From Notospermus geniculatus (lineage: Eukaryota; Nemertea; Pilidiophora; Heteronemertea; Lineidae): a stretch of DNA of 64,000 nt. Of the stretch, positions 42,512 through 54,315 are shown in pieces. Made by a program: the position numbers and the translations under genes. The notes beneath the pieces are model-generated. The model did not search any database and was not told where the DNA came from. It saw only the letters and a list, made by a program, of their open reading frames with translations. The stretch is taken from contig NMRB01000225.1 in NCBI GenBank assembly GCA_002633025.1, positions 209,587-273,586 on the forward strand. The letters run 5' to 3'. The stretch's first letter is position 1. Each line of letters starts with the position of its first letter.

Positions 42512-43154
42512 GCATTTGATTATGACCCTCCAGTAGCCTAAGGAACAGACAGAATTACATGTATGAATGTGTGCAGCAATTAGACACCCAGCTACACCCC
42601 TTTTTTCTGGCAATCCGGGACTGTCAGATATGTGTAGGCCTACTCCCCCTCCATAAAAGGAAATATTTTGAGAGTTCATTCACACAGGGACTAGGCCCAC
42701 TATGATGTTCAATAGGCCTAAGACTTCAAGAAATAACACAGAAAGATTCAGGTTGAAATCTTGATTCTAAGTATGTTTTTTTCATCTTTGAAAAACGGTG
42801 AAAACCCACGTAACCTCAGCAAAGAGCAAAAAAACAAAAAAACGCTCAGCACCCAAGGTGTTCATGATGACGTCATAGTTGATACCCACTTCGCGATGCG
42901 TACTCCGCCCTGAAGGGCATAGAGTATGGTCGCATATGACATAGATACCGGTACTCAGGTCATTTGCAGCGATTATGAGTTGCTACCGCATGATCATCAG
43001 TCAATTCCAAATTACTCATAACGCCCACCTGCCCCTCGATCATAAGCTGATACTGAATCCGCCCATTTTTTAAGTCTAAGGCTCTGCCCTCAGGTCCCCT
43101 GACACCATCTAGGATTGGTCAGCGGTAAACTGAATACAGACCTCGTACAAGATA

Positions 43155-43297
43155 AGTTCTAAACGTAACCCTAACTCTAATTCTAACCGTAAACCTAATC
43201 CTAATGCTAACCCTACCCTTACCCTAACAATGCCCAATGTAACCCTGAACCTAATGCTAATCCTAAGCCCTTACCCTACCCTAATCCTAATAGCGTA
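43155..43297 (+). repeat. Degenerate telomere-like CCCTAA repeats, unit A
   Basis: Variants of CTAACCCTAA / CTAATCCTAA / CTAACCCTACCCTTACCCTAA in a 140-bp block. This resembles the animal telomere repeat, heavily mutated. It is flanked by the unit's own sequence, so it is not a chromosome end. Confidence 0.6.
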
Positions 43298-44069
43298 CAA
43301 AGTCTGTATTCATTTTACCTTTTGCCATCTAGGAGTTAACAGCTACTGACCCTGTCAGTAGCTCCACATCCCTTGTATCTCCAGGTCCTCTTGCCACTTG
43401 CCTTTGGCTGAAGAGAGGTTGACAACTTGCCTGCCCATAGGCCTAATTTCACCCCCTTAGCTTTTTATCATTGGAAACCTTTGGTGAGAAAGGTTCAAAT
43501 GAACTTAACTCTATATACGATGGTGTGAAACATCCTCGTGCCCATCATCCCTTATCTTCTATTGTTCTCTTGTTTTATTAGGACACTTTTTTAATATCCA
43601 TGCATGGTCATTCATGTAGGTGAGAGACAGGTTGCTAGGATGTACCTGTTCTTTCCTGATCTCCAACTCTTGGAAACGGGCATATGGCTTGATTAGACTG
43701 AGTACCGGTACTTGTTTTCAAACCTGTATCAGCATGGATGCATAAATCAATTCCAGTTAAAAATAATGTCGAATCAAAACAAAATAAGACAATTCAATCT
43801 ATGCTGGCAGAACGAGGCCTGGTCCTCCTGGTAAAAATCTGAAAATCATGTCAAACAGAGTAACTTTTCTATCGTTGAGAATGGGAGTGACTGTTCGAAC
43901 CCCAGTATCTCGGATCTGTCACAGGTTTGAGATTTCGCCACGGTGATGACGTCACCAGCTCTTTCGCGCACACGTGCACGAAAGTAAAGAACAATACAGT
44001 AAACACGGCAAAGAAAAATACTTAGGTACCAGTAATCATCATATGTTCAATATATTTTATTGTGTACTT

Positions 44070-44793
44070 GGTCGCGTGTCACAAATAGGGCACCCAATGT
44101 GTCACCAGTCAAAATTATCAATTTTTCAATAATTACTCTGTTGATGAAACATGTTAAGCCTCATCAAAAACCATCAATGAAATAACTGTAACGTTTTTAA
44201 TTAATGAGATAATTGCCTTTAATCAACTCAGTTTTAAAGGAATTGCATTACAATTTCCAGATGTTTTTCGCGATTTTCTCAAAACAGGCCTTTTTCACAG
44301 GTGATACCATAATTTCCTTGTTTTCCACCCAATCCATACAAATGTGGTATCAAAATAAACAGGAGAGTTCATTCTTTCGGAAAATGCTTCATTTCATTCA
44401 CTAATCCCTAATACTACCCTTTTCACAGGATGTCTCAAGTAAGTGTATATCGTCTGTACATTTTGTACACGAATACATTATTGTATCTCTGGACAAACAC
44501 TTGAGTATGCCGAAAGAAAAATGAATTGCAGTTAGAGTTGCCCCCCCCCTCCGACTGCCCCCCTCCGATCCCCCACTGACTTCATTTGCTTGAATGCATC
44601 TGTAGTCCTTCAGTGTGATGCAAGTAGATTGGATCTATTACTATTTTAAAGCAGACATTCTAAGCTACAAAATGGTACCTCATTCATTAAAATAGCCCCA
44701 CTCATTGTGGAGAAAATCAAAATTGAAATCCGAAAAAATTTCTCAAGGGGGACAATCCCCCATATTAGGGTGCCCTATTTGTGACACGCGACC
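44070..44793. mobile_element. 724-bp insertion in unit A with 26-bp TIRs and ACTT duplication
   Basis: Ends GGTCGCGTGTCACAAATAGG GCACCC and its reverse complement. ACTT is duplicated at 44066-44069 and 44794-44797. Unit B (around 54968) has the empty site GTACTTACACATG. No transposase is encoded. Confidence 0.92.
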
Positions 44794-45850
44794 ACTTACA
44801 CATGTTTCATTTTTCCTTCTTACACTAGCAGTAAGGGTACATTCCTGAGACAGATCCCTTTCTGTTTATCCTCCTCTTCTCTTATTTCTATCTCGTTACC
44901 AGTTTATTGTACTTTAAACCGTTTAGATGTAATACTGAACTATCTACTGTAAAAATAAACATTTGTAATTTGGAATGCAATGTAGCTCGTCGTGACACTC
45001 GGAAAGGAAACGAATGTTTTAGGCCTACACAACAAGTTGTTTAATTAAAATATTTCAGACACTTTGTGCCAACTGTTCAAAGTTTAGTGTGACGTGGCTG
45101 GAGGAGAGGCTATCTTGTTAAGCTGAAGACCCTATATGGGCCATCTTGGAACGTTTATACTACATTATTTAAATGTAAAATGCTTTAAGGCATGCTTTCA
45201 TCTATGTGTATGTTTTAATGAAGAATTAACCCACAAATTTGTTATAAATAAATTAATTAAAATACATATATGTCGTTTCAGGTTGTGATGCAGTTACTCT
45301 CTGATGGAGACATGCTATCGAATTTGAAGAGGTCCATTTCCCACCACCTAAACCGTCTGCGATTCCTTAATCCTGCAAAGAAAGATCCACTACCGCCATG
45401 CAGTCATCCCGTTCATTGTTGTTGATACACTGCAAATCCACAGATGTTAAAGACGTCAATCGCTCTATGACTCAGGTAGTACGAAACTTAATTATTTCTC
45501 CTGCCCTCGATCAGAAATACGTGCATGTAGTTAGTAATTCTATTCTATGTATTTAATATCGTAATATACTGTACATTTCTGAATTAAGTACCGGTAAGAT
45601 GTCGTGTGTGTGTGTGTGTGTGTGAGGTGGGAACGAAATCAAACTGCAATGTACATTTACATAGAAAGGACCACTGGTACAGGAATACGCACCAACTGGT
45701 TAACAGATATTTAGACACTTGTCAGATAATTTTGTTAATTTATCACAATAAAGGTTATCAGGTCCTCAATTTCTGTGAGTCCACCGTGTTTCACGTTTGT
45801 TTCATTGTGGGTTGACCATGATAAATTCAGGCCTGGGGGTACCGGTAAAT

Positions 45851-45992
45851 AGGGAGTTTTCGCAAAGCCCCCGAAACGCCTACGCAAACGTCTACCCTAA
45901 CGTCTACCCTATTGTTCGCTGCTCTCTTCATGGCATCGAACAATGGGATTGGCGTTCGTGTTGGCGTTTCGGGGGCTTGGCAAAAACTCTCT
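45851..45992. mobile_element. 142-bp MITE in unit B, AAT duplication
   Basis: Ends AGGGAGTTTTCGCAAAGCCC and an inverted match GGGCTTGGCAAAAACTCTCT. AAT is duplicated on both sides. The empty site GGTAAATATTTGTCC is seen at about 56508 and 57975. A 3-bp duplication fits PIF/Harbinger-type elements. Confidence 0.88.
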
Positions 45993-47913
45993 AATATTTG
46001 TCCTCTCGAATGGTCACGCACCTGTAATGCATGGTCAGTGCATTTACCATTAGAAATGGCGAGATGCTGCCTGCGTTTAGATTGGTCCCAGACGGCCTTC
46101 GTTGGAAGGAATGATTCGAACACAATATAGCCCTAACCCAAAGCTTCAAACCATAAAGTTTTCGTGTGGGCTGACCGTGATAATTTCAGGGTTTGGGGTT
46201 ACTGTAAATATGATAGGTCATTTCGCACGATATTTCAATTCCACCACTCCAAATCGGCGTATAATACATGCAACACCACCAGAAGATAGGCTTATGTACG
46301 ATGCAGTCACCAGCAAACTTTCTCAAACGTTGAAAATTATTTTTCTCTTAATTATTTGTGTGTCAAACAGAATATTTAAGTAAATGGAGAAAACAGGTTT
46401 TTTAAGACCTACTTTTATGTATCCCCATGCTGATTGGTCAATTACTGACACGTGACCTCATCCCCCATCCTATGGACTGTTCAATTACGGTAATAAATTT
46501 TTTGTAAGAAGAAGGGATTTGCTATGTGAAGTTCATTTACATGTAGGAGACAAATCCCTGTGTCATGTTGAGAAACTCATGAAGAAATAAAGGGAAATTT
46601 GCCATGCTCACTTTTTGCAAAAATAGAGTTTTGCTTTTTGAGATGTGTCACAAACAACCACATAATTTTTTGTCGGTGTTTGTTGTAACAATCGACTTTT
46701 GTGACGTCCACTTCGGAACCATTTTTCAGAGACATGGAGAGAGATATGGCTAAACTTTGTTCAATGCACAAGTAGCCATTGACATGATCCCAATCAAAGC
46801 TGCACCATTCCAAGAGAAAGTTACTCTCTCAGCAGCACATGTTTTCTGGATTTGATCCTACTTCCTCCAGCATCAACGGCAATTTTTCATCAAGAGCTGC
46901 TTGATAACGTCATATAGCTGATACAGAATTCTAAATTCAATGCGATTAATAATGATAGGAGACCAGTACTCCTCCACGAAGGGGATAGAACATAGTCGCA
47001 TAAGATGTCGGTCATTTACAGTAATTGTGAGTTGCTATTGTATGATCATCTGCCATTCCAAATTACTTTCGTAACACTTACCTTGCCCTTCGATCATGAC
47101 ACTGATCCTGATGCCCAACCCTTAAGCATAACGGGCTTCTTGCCCTCAGGCCCACAGACCCATCCTTCAAGGACTTCCTGACCCTGACTCCTTTGGCCCA
47201 GAACCAAAGCCAACTCAGTGACCCTACGCCCTACATCCCTCCAGTATCTCTAGGTCCTCTTGCCACTTGCCCGCAAGTTCACCTCTTTTGTTGTTGGATG
47301 AGAGAGGTTCAATTGACCTTGACTCCATCCCTACAACACATCCTCGTGCCCAGTCCCTTATCTTCCATTGTTTTCATGTTGTTTTTTTCATTTGTAGGAT
47401 TAGGCCCAATTGTTGCGCAACCGGTTGCGGTATTTTTTTGTTTGTATTTCTTCCTTTCCGCGATGATGCGGGTGTAGGCCTGATCAGGTTTGTGAATGAG
47501 AGTAAATTTGCAACGACTGATCACCATCAATGCTATCACGGTTACTGTTATCTGACTTACGAGGCATCATCACTTACTGCAGCTCTATGGTTTCAGTTAA
47601 CTATGCTGTAATAGAGAGCTATCGCCACGTCTGGCAATGTTGGCTCCATAAACAAAACAGAGCAATTAATAGTGGTAATGTTAAAACCCTCTTCTGCTCC
47701 AAAGTGAAATAAATGTACAATCCTGGAAAAATGTTTCTGGTACACACAATGGAGCTGCATGGTTTCCTTCCTAGAAATTTTTCCCCAATCCAATTCAATG
47801 TCAGTGGAATGCAGCTTCTGCTTCAAATTTCATTTCGCAGAGCCACTTGTGCTTTGGAATCATGTGTATTCATGTGAAATGAGATTTGTAAGTGGAGCTG
47901 GACACAGACAATT

Positions 47914-48162
47914 ATGAATATTGCAAATTCATCATCCACCGTCATTCAACTGACAACTGCAGGTCAGGCACAGGTTGCTGGGCTTTTCTGTTCATTTTCC
48001 GATCTCCAACTGTCAGCACAGCTGACGATCCGAGACGGGCGTGGCTGGATTAGACTGGCGCTTGTGCTCAAACCTACAGGCGTGGATGTGTCAATCCCCG
48101 TTAAAAATATTGTTGACTCAAGTCAAGAGTCGATCGCCAACATGGCATCGTTGATTTTCTAA
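47914..48162 (+). pseudogene. 82-codon frame of unknown nature, unit B
   Basis: Second copy of the frame at 37714-37962. Replacements include K5N, I10V, L28F and H43R relative to unit A, with about one silent change seen. Confidence 0.35.
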
Positions 48163-49039
48163 ACAAAATAAGACAATTTAATCTACGCTGGCAGGACGAG
48201 GCTCGATCCCACAGGTGAAAATCTAAAAATCATGTCAAAGAGAGTAATGTTTCAATCACAGAATGGCTGTGACTGGATATTGAACTCTATCTCGAAAGTG
48301 ACAATATCAATTAACGCGTCATGGTCCATCTGGACCTTTGCGAGTGACAGGCGCTGAACTTTCCACTTTCTGCTCCAATAGTTTGTGGGTACACACCCTT
48401 GCTTTCCACCCCTGCAGATGGACCCAAGATTCATGGACCATAGCCTCTCTTCATTGTTTTACGTTGTGTTACGATTTATGTTTTTATATGTTTTCCACGA
48501 ATAAATAAATAAATAAATTCACTTTTATTGCGAGGAATAAGGAACTGAGGACTGAACGTAACGGTTTCCTCGATAACGATCATTACTACGCGTGCCTCTC
48601 TCGGATTCATTCAGGTGCATTCCTTCCACCTCCAAGACCATGGAACCGCAGCAATATCTTTTCACAGCTTACACATCAGTAATTGACCAAACAGGGCCAG
48701 TTTGTGTAGAAAAAGTACACAGAGCAGTACTTAACTACTAAAATTGGCATTTCCTCTTTAACACGGTATACTATTTATTTAGTTTTGATATTTTTTAAAA
48801 TCCTCTTTTCGTTCAGTGAGAATTGATCTAGTGTTTGTTTAAAAATCTAATGAGTTTTTGGAAATGTTATATGTCTTTAGACTCCACTGCATGGGCGATG
48901 GGCTCTGCAAGCCAGCTCGCCGCTCGGGGCTCATCAGTGACCCACATGCGTTTGGAACCCCTAACCCTGACATTATCACGGTCAACTCACAGCGAAAATT
49001 ATATGGTTTAAATAATCTACGAAAGGTTCTCGTAACCAC

Positions 49040-49580
49040 ATATTACAAAATCACTGGCAGCACTTTTCCTGGACGACTGGACAAGACAAGAGCCAGAAAC
49101 AGAGTGATGGCAGCCTCTGTTTCGAGCTATCAGGGTGACAGACCTCTCCGGCAACATCGTGGCAGGCACTTTTGCTGGATGACTGGACAAGACAAGGGCC
49201 AGAAGCAGATTGCTGGCAGCCTTTTGTTTCGAGCTATCACAGTGACAGACTTCACCGGCATCATCGTGGCAGGCACTTTTGCTGGATGACTGGACAAGAC
49301 AAGCGCCAGAAGCAGATTGGTGAGAGCCTTTGTTTCTAGCTATCACGGTGACAGACCTCTCCGGCATTGTGGTGGCAGCACTTTTGCTGGACGACTGGAC
49401 AAGACAAGAGCCAGAAGCAGAGTGGTGAGCCTTCGTTTCGAGCTATCACAATGACAGATCTCACCGGCAGCATCGTGACAGGCACGACTGGACAAGTGTC
49501 AGAAGGAGAGTGCGGGGCAGCCTTTTATTCGAGCTATCACAGCGACAGACCTCTCCGTCATCGTAATGGCAGCACTTTTG
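49040..49580 (+). repeat. 105-bp minisatellite array, unit B (about 4 copies)
   Basis: Same repeat as 38815-40250 but short, with variant copies such as GCTGGATGACTGGACAAGAC. The flanking edge units are the same as in unit A. Confidence 0.88.
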
Positions 49581-50210
49581 CTGAAGGTTACAAACCAGTA
49601 ATTGACCAATCAGGGTCAGGTTGTGTAGAGAAAGCAGTACTATTAAAATTGGCATTTCCCGTTTGACACGATATTTATATGGTTTGGATGTTTTTTATCC
49701 TCTTTTCGTTCAATATGAATTGATCTAGTGTTTTTTAAAAATCTGATGAGTTTTTGGAAATGTTTTATGTTTTGGATGGGCTCTTATCAATGACCCCTCT
49801 TGGGTTTGGACCCCCTAACCCTGATATTATCACGGTTAACCCACAAAGAAAATTATTTGATTTGAAAATCTAGGTTAGGTCCTTGTACTAACTGCCAAAT
49901 ATTACAGTCATTGGAGCTTCTGGATCCCAGTAACAGGATGATGGTACATTCTCTTTATATGAAAATGGCTTGGATTTGTATTACTGGTGTGCCGCCCGTA
50001 GCCATCTGTCCCTATAATAATAGTCGGCGACTTCGCCACTGGTGTCTCTCATGATTTAGGTGATGATGAACTATGTTCAACCCTTGAAGAACTAATTGAT
50101 ATTTGTGTTGAAAGGAATTAGCAATTATTCTTGCAGATGATTTCGACTCTCACCGCGGTAGTTTATGTGAACGAGTGAAATTGGTTGACCTTTGTAACAC
50201 GGTTCCAAAC

Positions 50211-51359
50211 GGGTCGTACTAAAGAGCGTCCACAAGCGTCTACAAGCGTCCACAAGCGTCCACAAGCGTCTACAAAGCGTCCACAAAATCCTTCAAGGAG
50301 CGTCTACAACATGACAAAGCGTCCACATGGTCCACAGACCTTTTCTAGTGTCTACAAAGTAAAAAGCTAGGATTCCAGACCCCCTAAGACGTCATTTCCT
50401 CGCATCTGAGTGGATATTTCAACATAGTAGAAGCAGCTGGGATGCTTATTTTGAATTAGGAAACCTCGGAAGTCGGGTGTATTTCACCGCTGTCGGAGAG
50501 CTATGGGAAAAAAACAATCTGAGATGACGACTAAAACCAGTAATAAAGGAGCCAGAAGTTTTAGTTTGTCTGTTTTTTTTCGTGTGAGAAAGATAGCGTT
50601 GAGTGAATGAAAGATCGTTGACAACTGCACCTTGCTACGGCGTTACGTATCCTCAACATCTAATCTAAGTAAATATCTGTTTAATGGGAAGAAAGTACCA
50701 ACCAACACTGGCATGACTGGGAAGCATACTCTTTCTGGATTACAGCCAAATAGTTTACAAAGGAATGTAGAAATTCAGAGGGAGTTGAAGAGAAAGAACT
50801 TTTTCTTTTTTTGACTTGGCGGTGGAATTTTTAGACTCGGCGGCACATTTATGACCCGGCGCAAGAGGCCGAGTCTTGGAAGGTAGCCCGGGGAAGGTAG
50901 TGGAGAACACTGATGGTCTGCTCATTAAGACATAAGATGCTCAGCTGGTCAAATTTGAGAAACTGTGTGTCGGTCTGATCCAGTGCATCTGGCGGTTGGG
51001 GCATGTCTAAACAAAAATTTACAACGTTTGAGACACTTTTCTTTGCTTCAGGTCTACCTAAAAAAAGATAAGACCTAGCCTCAACCTACGAATCACTTTC
51101 TGTCACTTCAGCAGCGGGACTCCCGACGGCGACGAACATGAACAACCCTTTTTACTTTGTAGACCTGGCTTGTAGACACTATTAGAAAAGGTCTGTGGAC
51201 CATTTGGACGCTTGTTGACGCTCCTTGAAGGATTTGTGGACGCTTTGTAGACGCTTGTGGACGCTTTGCAGAGCTTGTGGACGCTTGTAGACGCTTGTGG
51301 ACGCTAATGGACACTTGTGGACGCTAATGGACGCTTGTGGACGCTCTTTAGTGCGACCG
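50211..51359. mobile_element. 1,149-bp MULE-like insertion in unit B, 9-bp duplication
   Basis: Flanked by GTTCCAAAC at 50202-50210 and 51360-51368. Unit C (about 62388) has a single GTTCCAAAC. The ends are long inverted repeats built of tandem GCGTCCACAA units (GGGTCGTACTAAAGAGCG / CGCTCTTTAGTGCGACC). The 9-bp duplication and long TIRs suggest a non-autonomous Mutator-like element. No transposase recognised. Confidence 0.88.
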
Positions 51360-52019
51360 GTTCCAAACTGATAATGTAGTTCCTTAATACATGTATGTAC
51401 TTGACGATGAAATGCTCTTGAATGACACGAATTTTGCTTAAGAAAGATCCTCAAAAGAAACGGAACCTCATAACAACTACGGATATACGTAGACTTAGTG
51501 AACTACTATGTAAAAACACTGGTATGTTTATCTCAAATGCAAGGACTGGTAGTGAAAAAAGCATTGGTAATGTGACATGTAATGACATTGTTGATGATTT
51601 GTTCATTGGTTTTCCTGTAACTTTCAATATGGTTGATGATTTTTATATTGATGTGTTCAGTCCTGTTTTATCAGACAAACATTGTCTCGTTTTAAGATTG
51701 AGCCTGATGAGATTAAAAAAGCCATGGGGAAACTCAAGAACGGGAAATCACAAGGTATTGATTCGATATCAAATGAACAAATCAAAGCTTCTGAAGAGTC
51801 CATGTTATATATTTATTGTAAATTGTATATTTATTTATTTATTGTATTGACCTCTATTTATTGTATTGTATATTTATTTATTTACTGAAAAACTGGTGTT
51901 ATTCCTTCAGCTTGGTCAGTAGGTGTTATCACTGCTTTGTGTAAGAATAAGGGCAGTCCTGAAGCGTTCGATTCCATTCGGAGATCTGGGTTGTGGAGTA
52001 AAGTTTTAGATTGTATTAT

Positions 52020-52310
52020 CAAAGGTCGTATTGTATGTTAGAGCAAACTTATGAATCAGTATGAAGATAAAATTGCAATATCAAAGTACAAAGATCGTCT
52101 TGTTAACGTAAACGTATGAATCTGTATGAAAATAAAATTGTAATATCAAAGGTCGCATTGTTAGAGTAAACTTATGAATCAGTATGAAGATAAAATTGTA
52201 ATATCAAAGTACAAAGGTCGTATTGTTAGCGTAAACGTATGAATTTGTAGGAAAATAAAATTGTAATATCAAAGGTCGTATTGTTAGAGTGAACTTATGA
52301 ATTTGTATGA
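52020..52310. repeat. Tandem repeats of TATGAATCAGTATGAAGATA
   Basis: About five copies of a roughly 58-bp unit (TATGAAxxxGTATGAAxATAAAATTGTAATATCAAAG), inside the unit B retrotransposon relic. Unit C has only one to two copies. Confidence 0.7.
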
Positions 52311-54181
52311 AAATGCTAAATCTTGTATATACATGTAGGTCAATCTGGAAACACTGATAGTTTCCCATGCTCAGTTGGCGTTCGGCAGGGTGAAAACGTT
52401 TCACCTTTTCTCTTTGCTCTTTACCTGAATGATTTGAATGATTTCTTGCTCAAAATGGTGCTGAAGGTTTGAAACATCTACATCATTATAGTACTCGTGA
52501 TTTCACTCGTAGGTTAGCCTATATGTTGAAACTATGTATTATGGGGTCAGAACTATTTATGTACATGTAATACTTATTATAGGTGGATGATACAGTAATG
52601 TTTTCTGAGACAGCTGCTGGACTTAGCAAGGTCTTGACCTGTTAGAGATGTATTGTAATTTATGGAAGCTTCCTGTAAATGATACTAAAACAAAGGTTGT
52701 TATCTTTGCTCGAGGTAAAGCCCGCCAGAGATGAGAGAATTTCACTTACGCTGGTAACAAACTTGAGATTGTTGATGAATATAATATCTTGGTGTGAACA
52801 TAAATCATGTATAATTTGAAAGCTAGGAAACGTCGATGTAAACAAGCCTCAAGGGGTATATGTTTGGTTTTGTAAACAATGTAAGAGATTAGATCTCCCT
52901 ATAGATGTTTGCTTAGAACTCTTTGACTGCATGATTCTAGCCATCTTGATTTATGGATGCGATGTTGATGAATATAATATCTTGGTGTGAACATAAATCA
53001 TGTATAATTTGAAAGCTAGGAAACGTCGATGTAAACAAGCCTCAAGGGGTATATACATGTAGATGTTTGGTCTTGTAAACAATGTAAGAGATTAGATCTC
53101 CCTATAAATGTTTGCTTAGAACTCTTTGACTGCATGATTCTAGCCATCTTGATTGATGGATGCGAAATGCAATGTAGGTATAGGGTTTTGAAGATGTAAC
53201 CATTCTAGAAAGAATCCACCTCAAATTTTGTAAACTCATATTAAATGTTTCCAAGTACACTCCAATTTGCATGATCTTATTACAAACTTGGTCGATTCCG
53301 TACCCATTATTGTAACTATCATTGAAAGAATGGTTAAGTTAGCTTCTGGGCTAAACCTCAGTCACCTTATTCAAATGAGGATTATGACTTTGTGTAATTT
53401 GCTTTTCAAAGTTGTCACTAAAAAATCAGCCTCCTTGTCTGTCCATATTTTAAAAGATATTAGATTAAAACATCGGTCATTTTTTCTGTCAACACCCAAA
53501 CTTACTCTACAGATCTTTAATGTACCAACCACATTCCAAAAGCTTTTAAGAAAAATTGCTGTTTTCTGTTATTTCTAGTTTTCAAATGCTTCCCCTGCTG
53601 TCTCAAATTGAGACGGTTTTGTTTTTTTCTGTTTCATCATGTGTTTACTTGACTTTTTAATTGTTGATGTATTTTCACTTGTTCAATTACGGCACCCTTG
53701 TGCCTTACCCATGACAATTGGGAGGTGGTGAAGCCGTGGCAAATCTCTGGCTGGTAACCGCGAGAGTCGGTTTCGTAAACAGTTGCACCCATTCCTCGAG
53801 TAAGTTACTGTTTTAGCAGCGGATGTTTTCTGGATATGATCCTATACTTTCTCCTGCATTAATGCAAATTTTCATCAAGAGCTTCATGATGACTTCATAG
53901 TTGATACCCACTTCGCGACGCGTACTCCGCCCTGAAGGGTTTTATAGAGTATGGTCGCATATGACATAGATACCGGTACTCAGGTCATTTGCAGCGATTA
54001 TGAGTTGCTACCGCATGATCATCAGTCATTCCAAATTACTCATAACGCCTCTGCCCCTCGATCATAAGCTGATACTGAATCCGCCCATTTTTTAAGTCTA
54101 AGGCTCTGCCCTCAGGTCCCCTGACACCATCTAGGATTGGTCAGCGGTAAACTGAATACAGACCTCGTACAAGATAAGTTC

Positions 54182-54315
54182 TAAACGTAACCCTAACTCT
54201 ACTTCTAACCGTAAACCTAATCCTAATGCTAACCCTACCCTTACGCTAACAATGCCCAATGTAACCCTGAACCTAATGCTAATCCTAAGCCCTTACCCTA
54301 CCCTAATCCTAATAG
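54182..54315 (+). repeat. Degenerate telomere-like CCCTAA repeats, unit B
   Basis: Same block as 43155-43297 with two or three base changes. Duplicated with the unit. Confidence 0.6.

Larger units (their letters stand above)
41783..42860 (+). mobile_element. 1,078-bp insertion in unit A, TTCA duplication
   Basis: Ends CACCTTGGGTGC / GCACCCAAGGTG are perfect inverted repeats, and TTCA is duplicated at 41779-41782 and 42861-42864. Unit B (about 53888) has the empty site with a single TTCA. It carries a possible piggyBac-type N-terminal relic at 42002. Confidence 0.85.
34665..45454 (+). repeat. Segmental repeat unit A (about 10.8 kb)
   Basis: Begins at TCAATCGCTCTATGACTC, where similarity to units B and C starts. 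Order: GT-rich leader (about 34817), CGAATGGTCACGCACCTGTA block (35417), relict frames (36969, 37714), minisatellite (38815-40250), retrotransposon relic (40667-41480), 1,078-bp insertion (41783-42860), telomere-like repeats (43155-43297), 724-bp insertion (44070-44793). Lacks about 2.6 kb present in unit B (49870-52460). Confidence 0.85.
49980..53590 (+). pseudogene. Non-LTR retrotransposon relic (endonuclease plus RT), unit B
   Basis: Contains APE-type endonuclease remains (GDFATGVSHD near 50030; GSEKSIGNVTCNDIVDD and SPVLSDKHCLVL near 51560-51700), an RT N-part (EIKKAMGKLKNGKSQGIDSI at about 51712), a SVGVRQGENVSPFLFALYLN block at about 52368, and VDDTVMFSETAAGLSKV at 52585. It is broken by stops, by a 1,149-bp insertion at 50211 and by a tandem duplication of about 205 bp near 52760-53150. 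Nonfunctional. Confidence 0.75.

Noticed and set aside
44580-44793. Reading the 44070-44793 element as a gene-bearing transposon
   Set aside because: The longest frame inside is about 63 codons with no similarity to a transposase.
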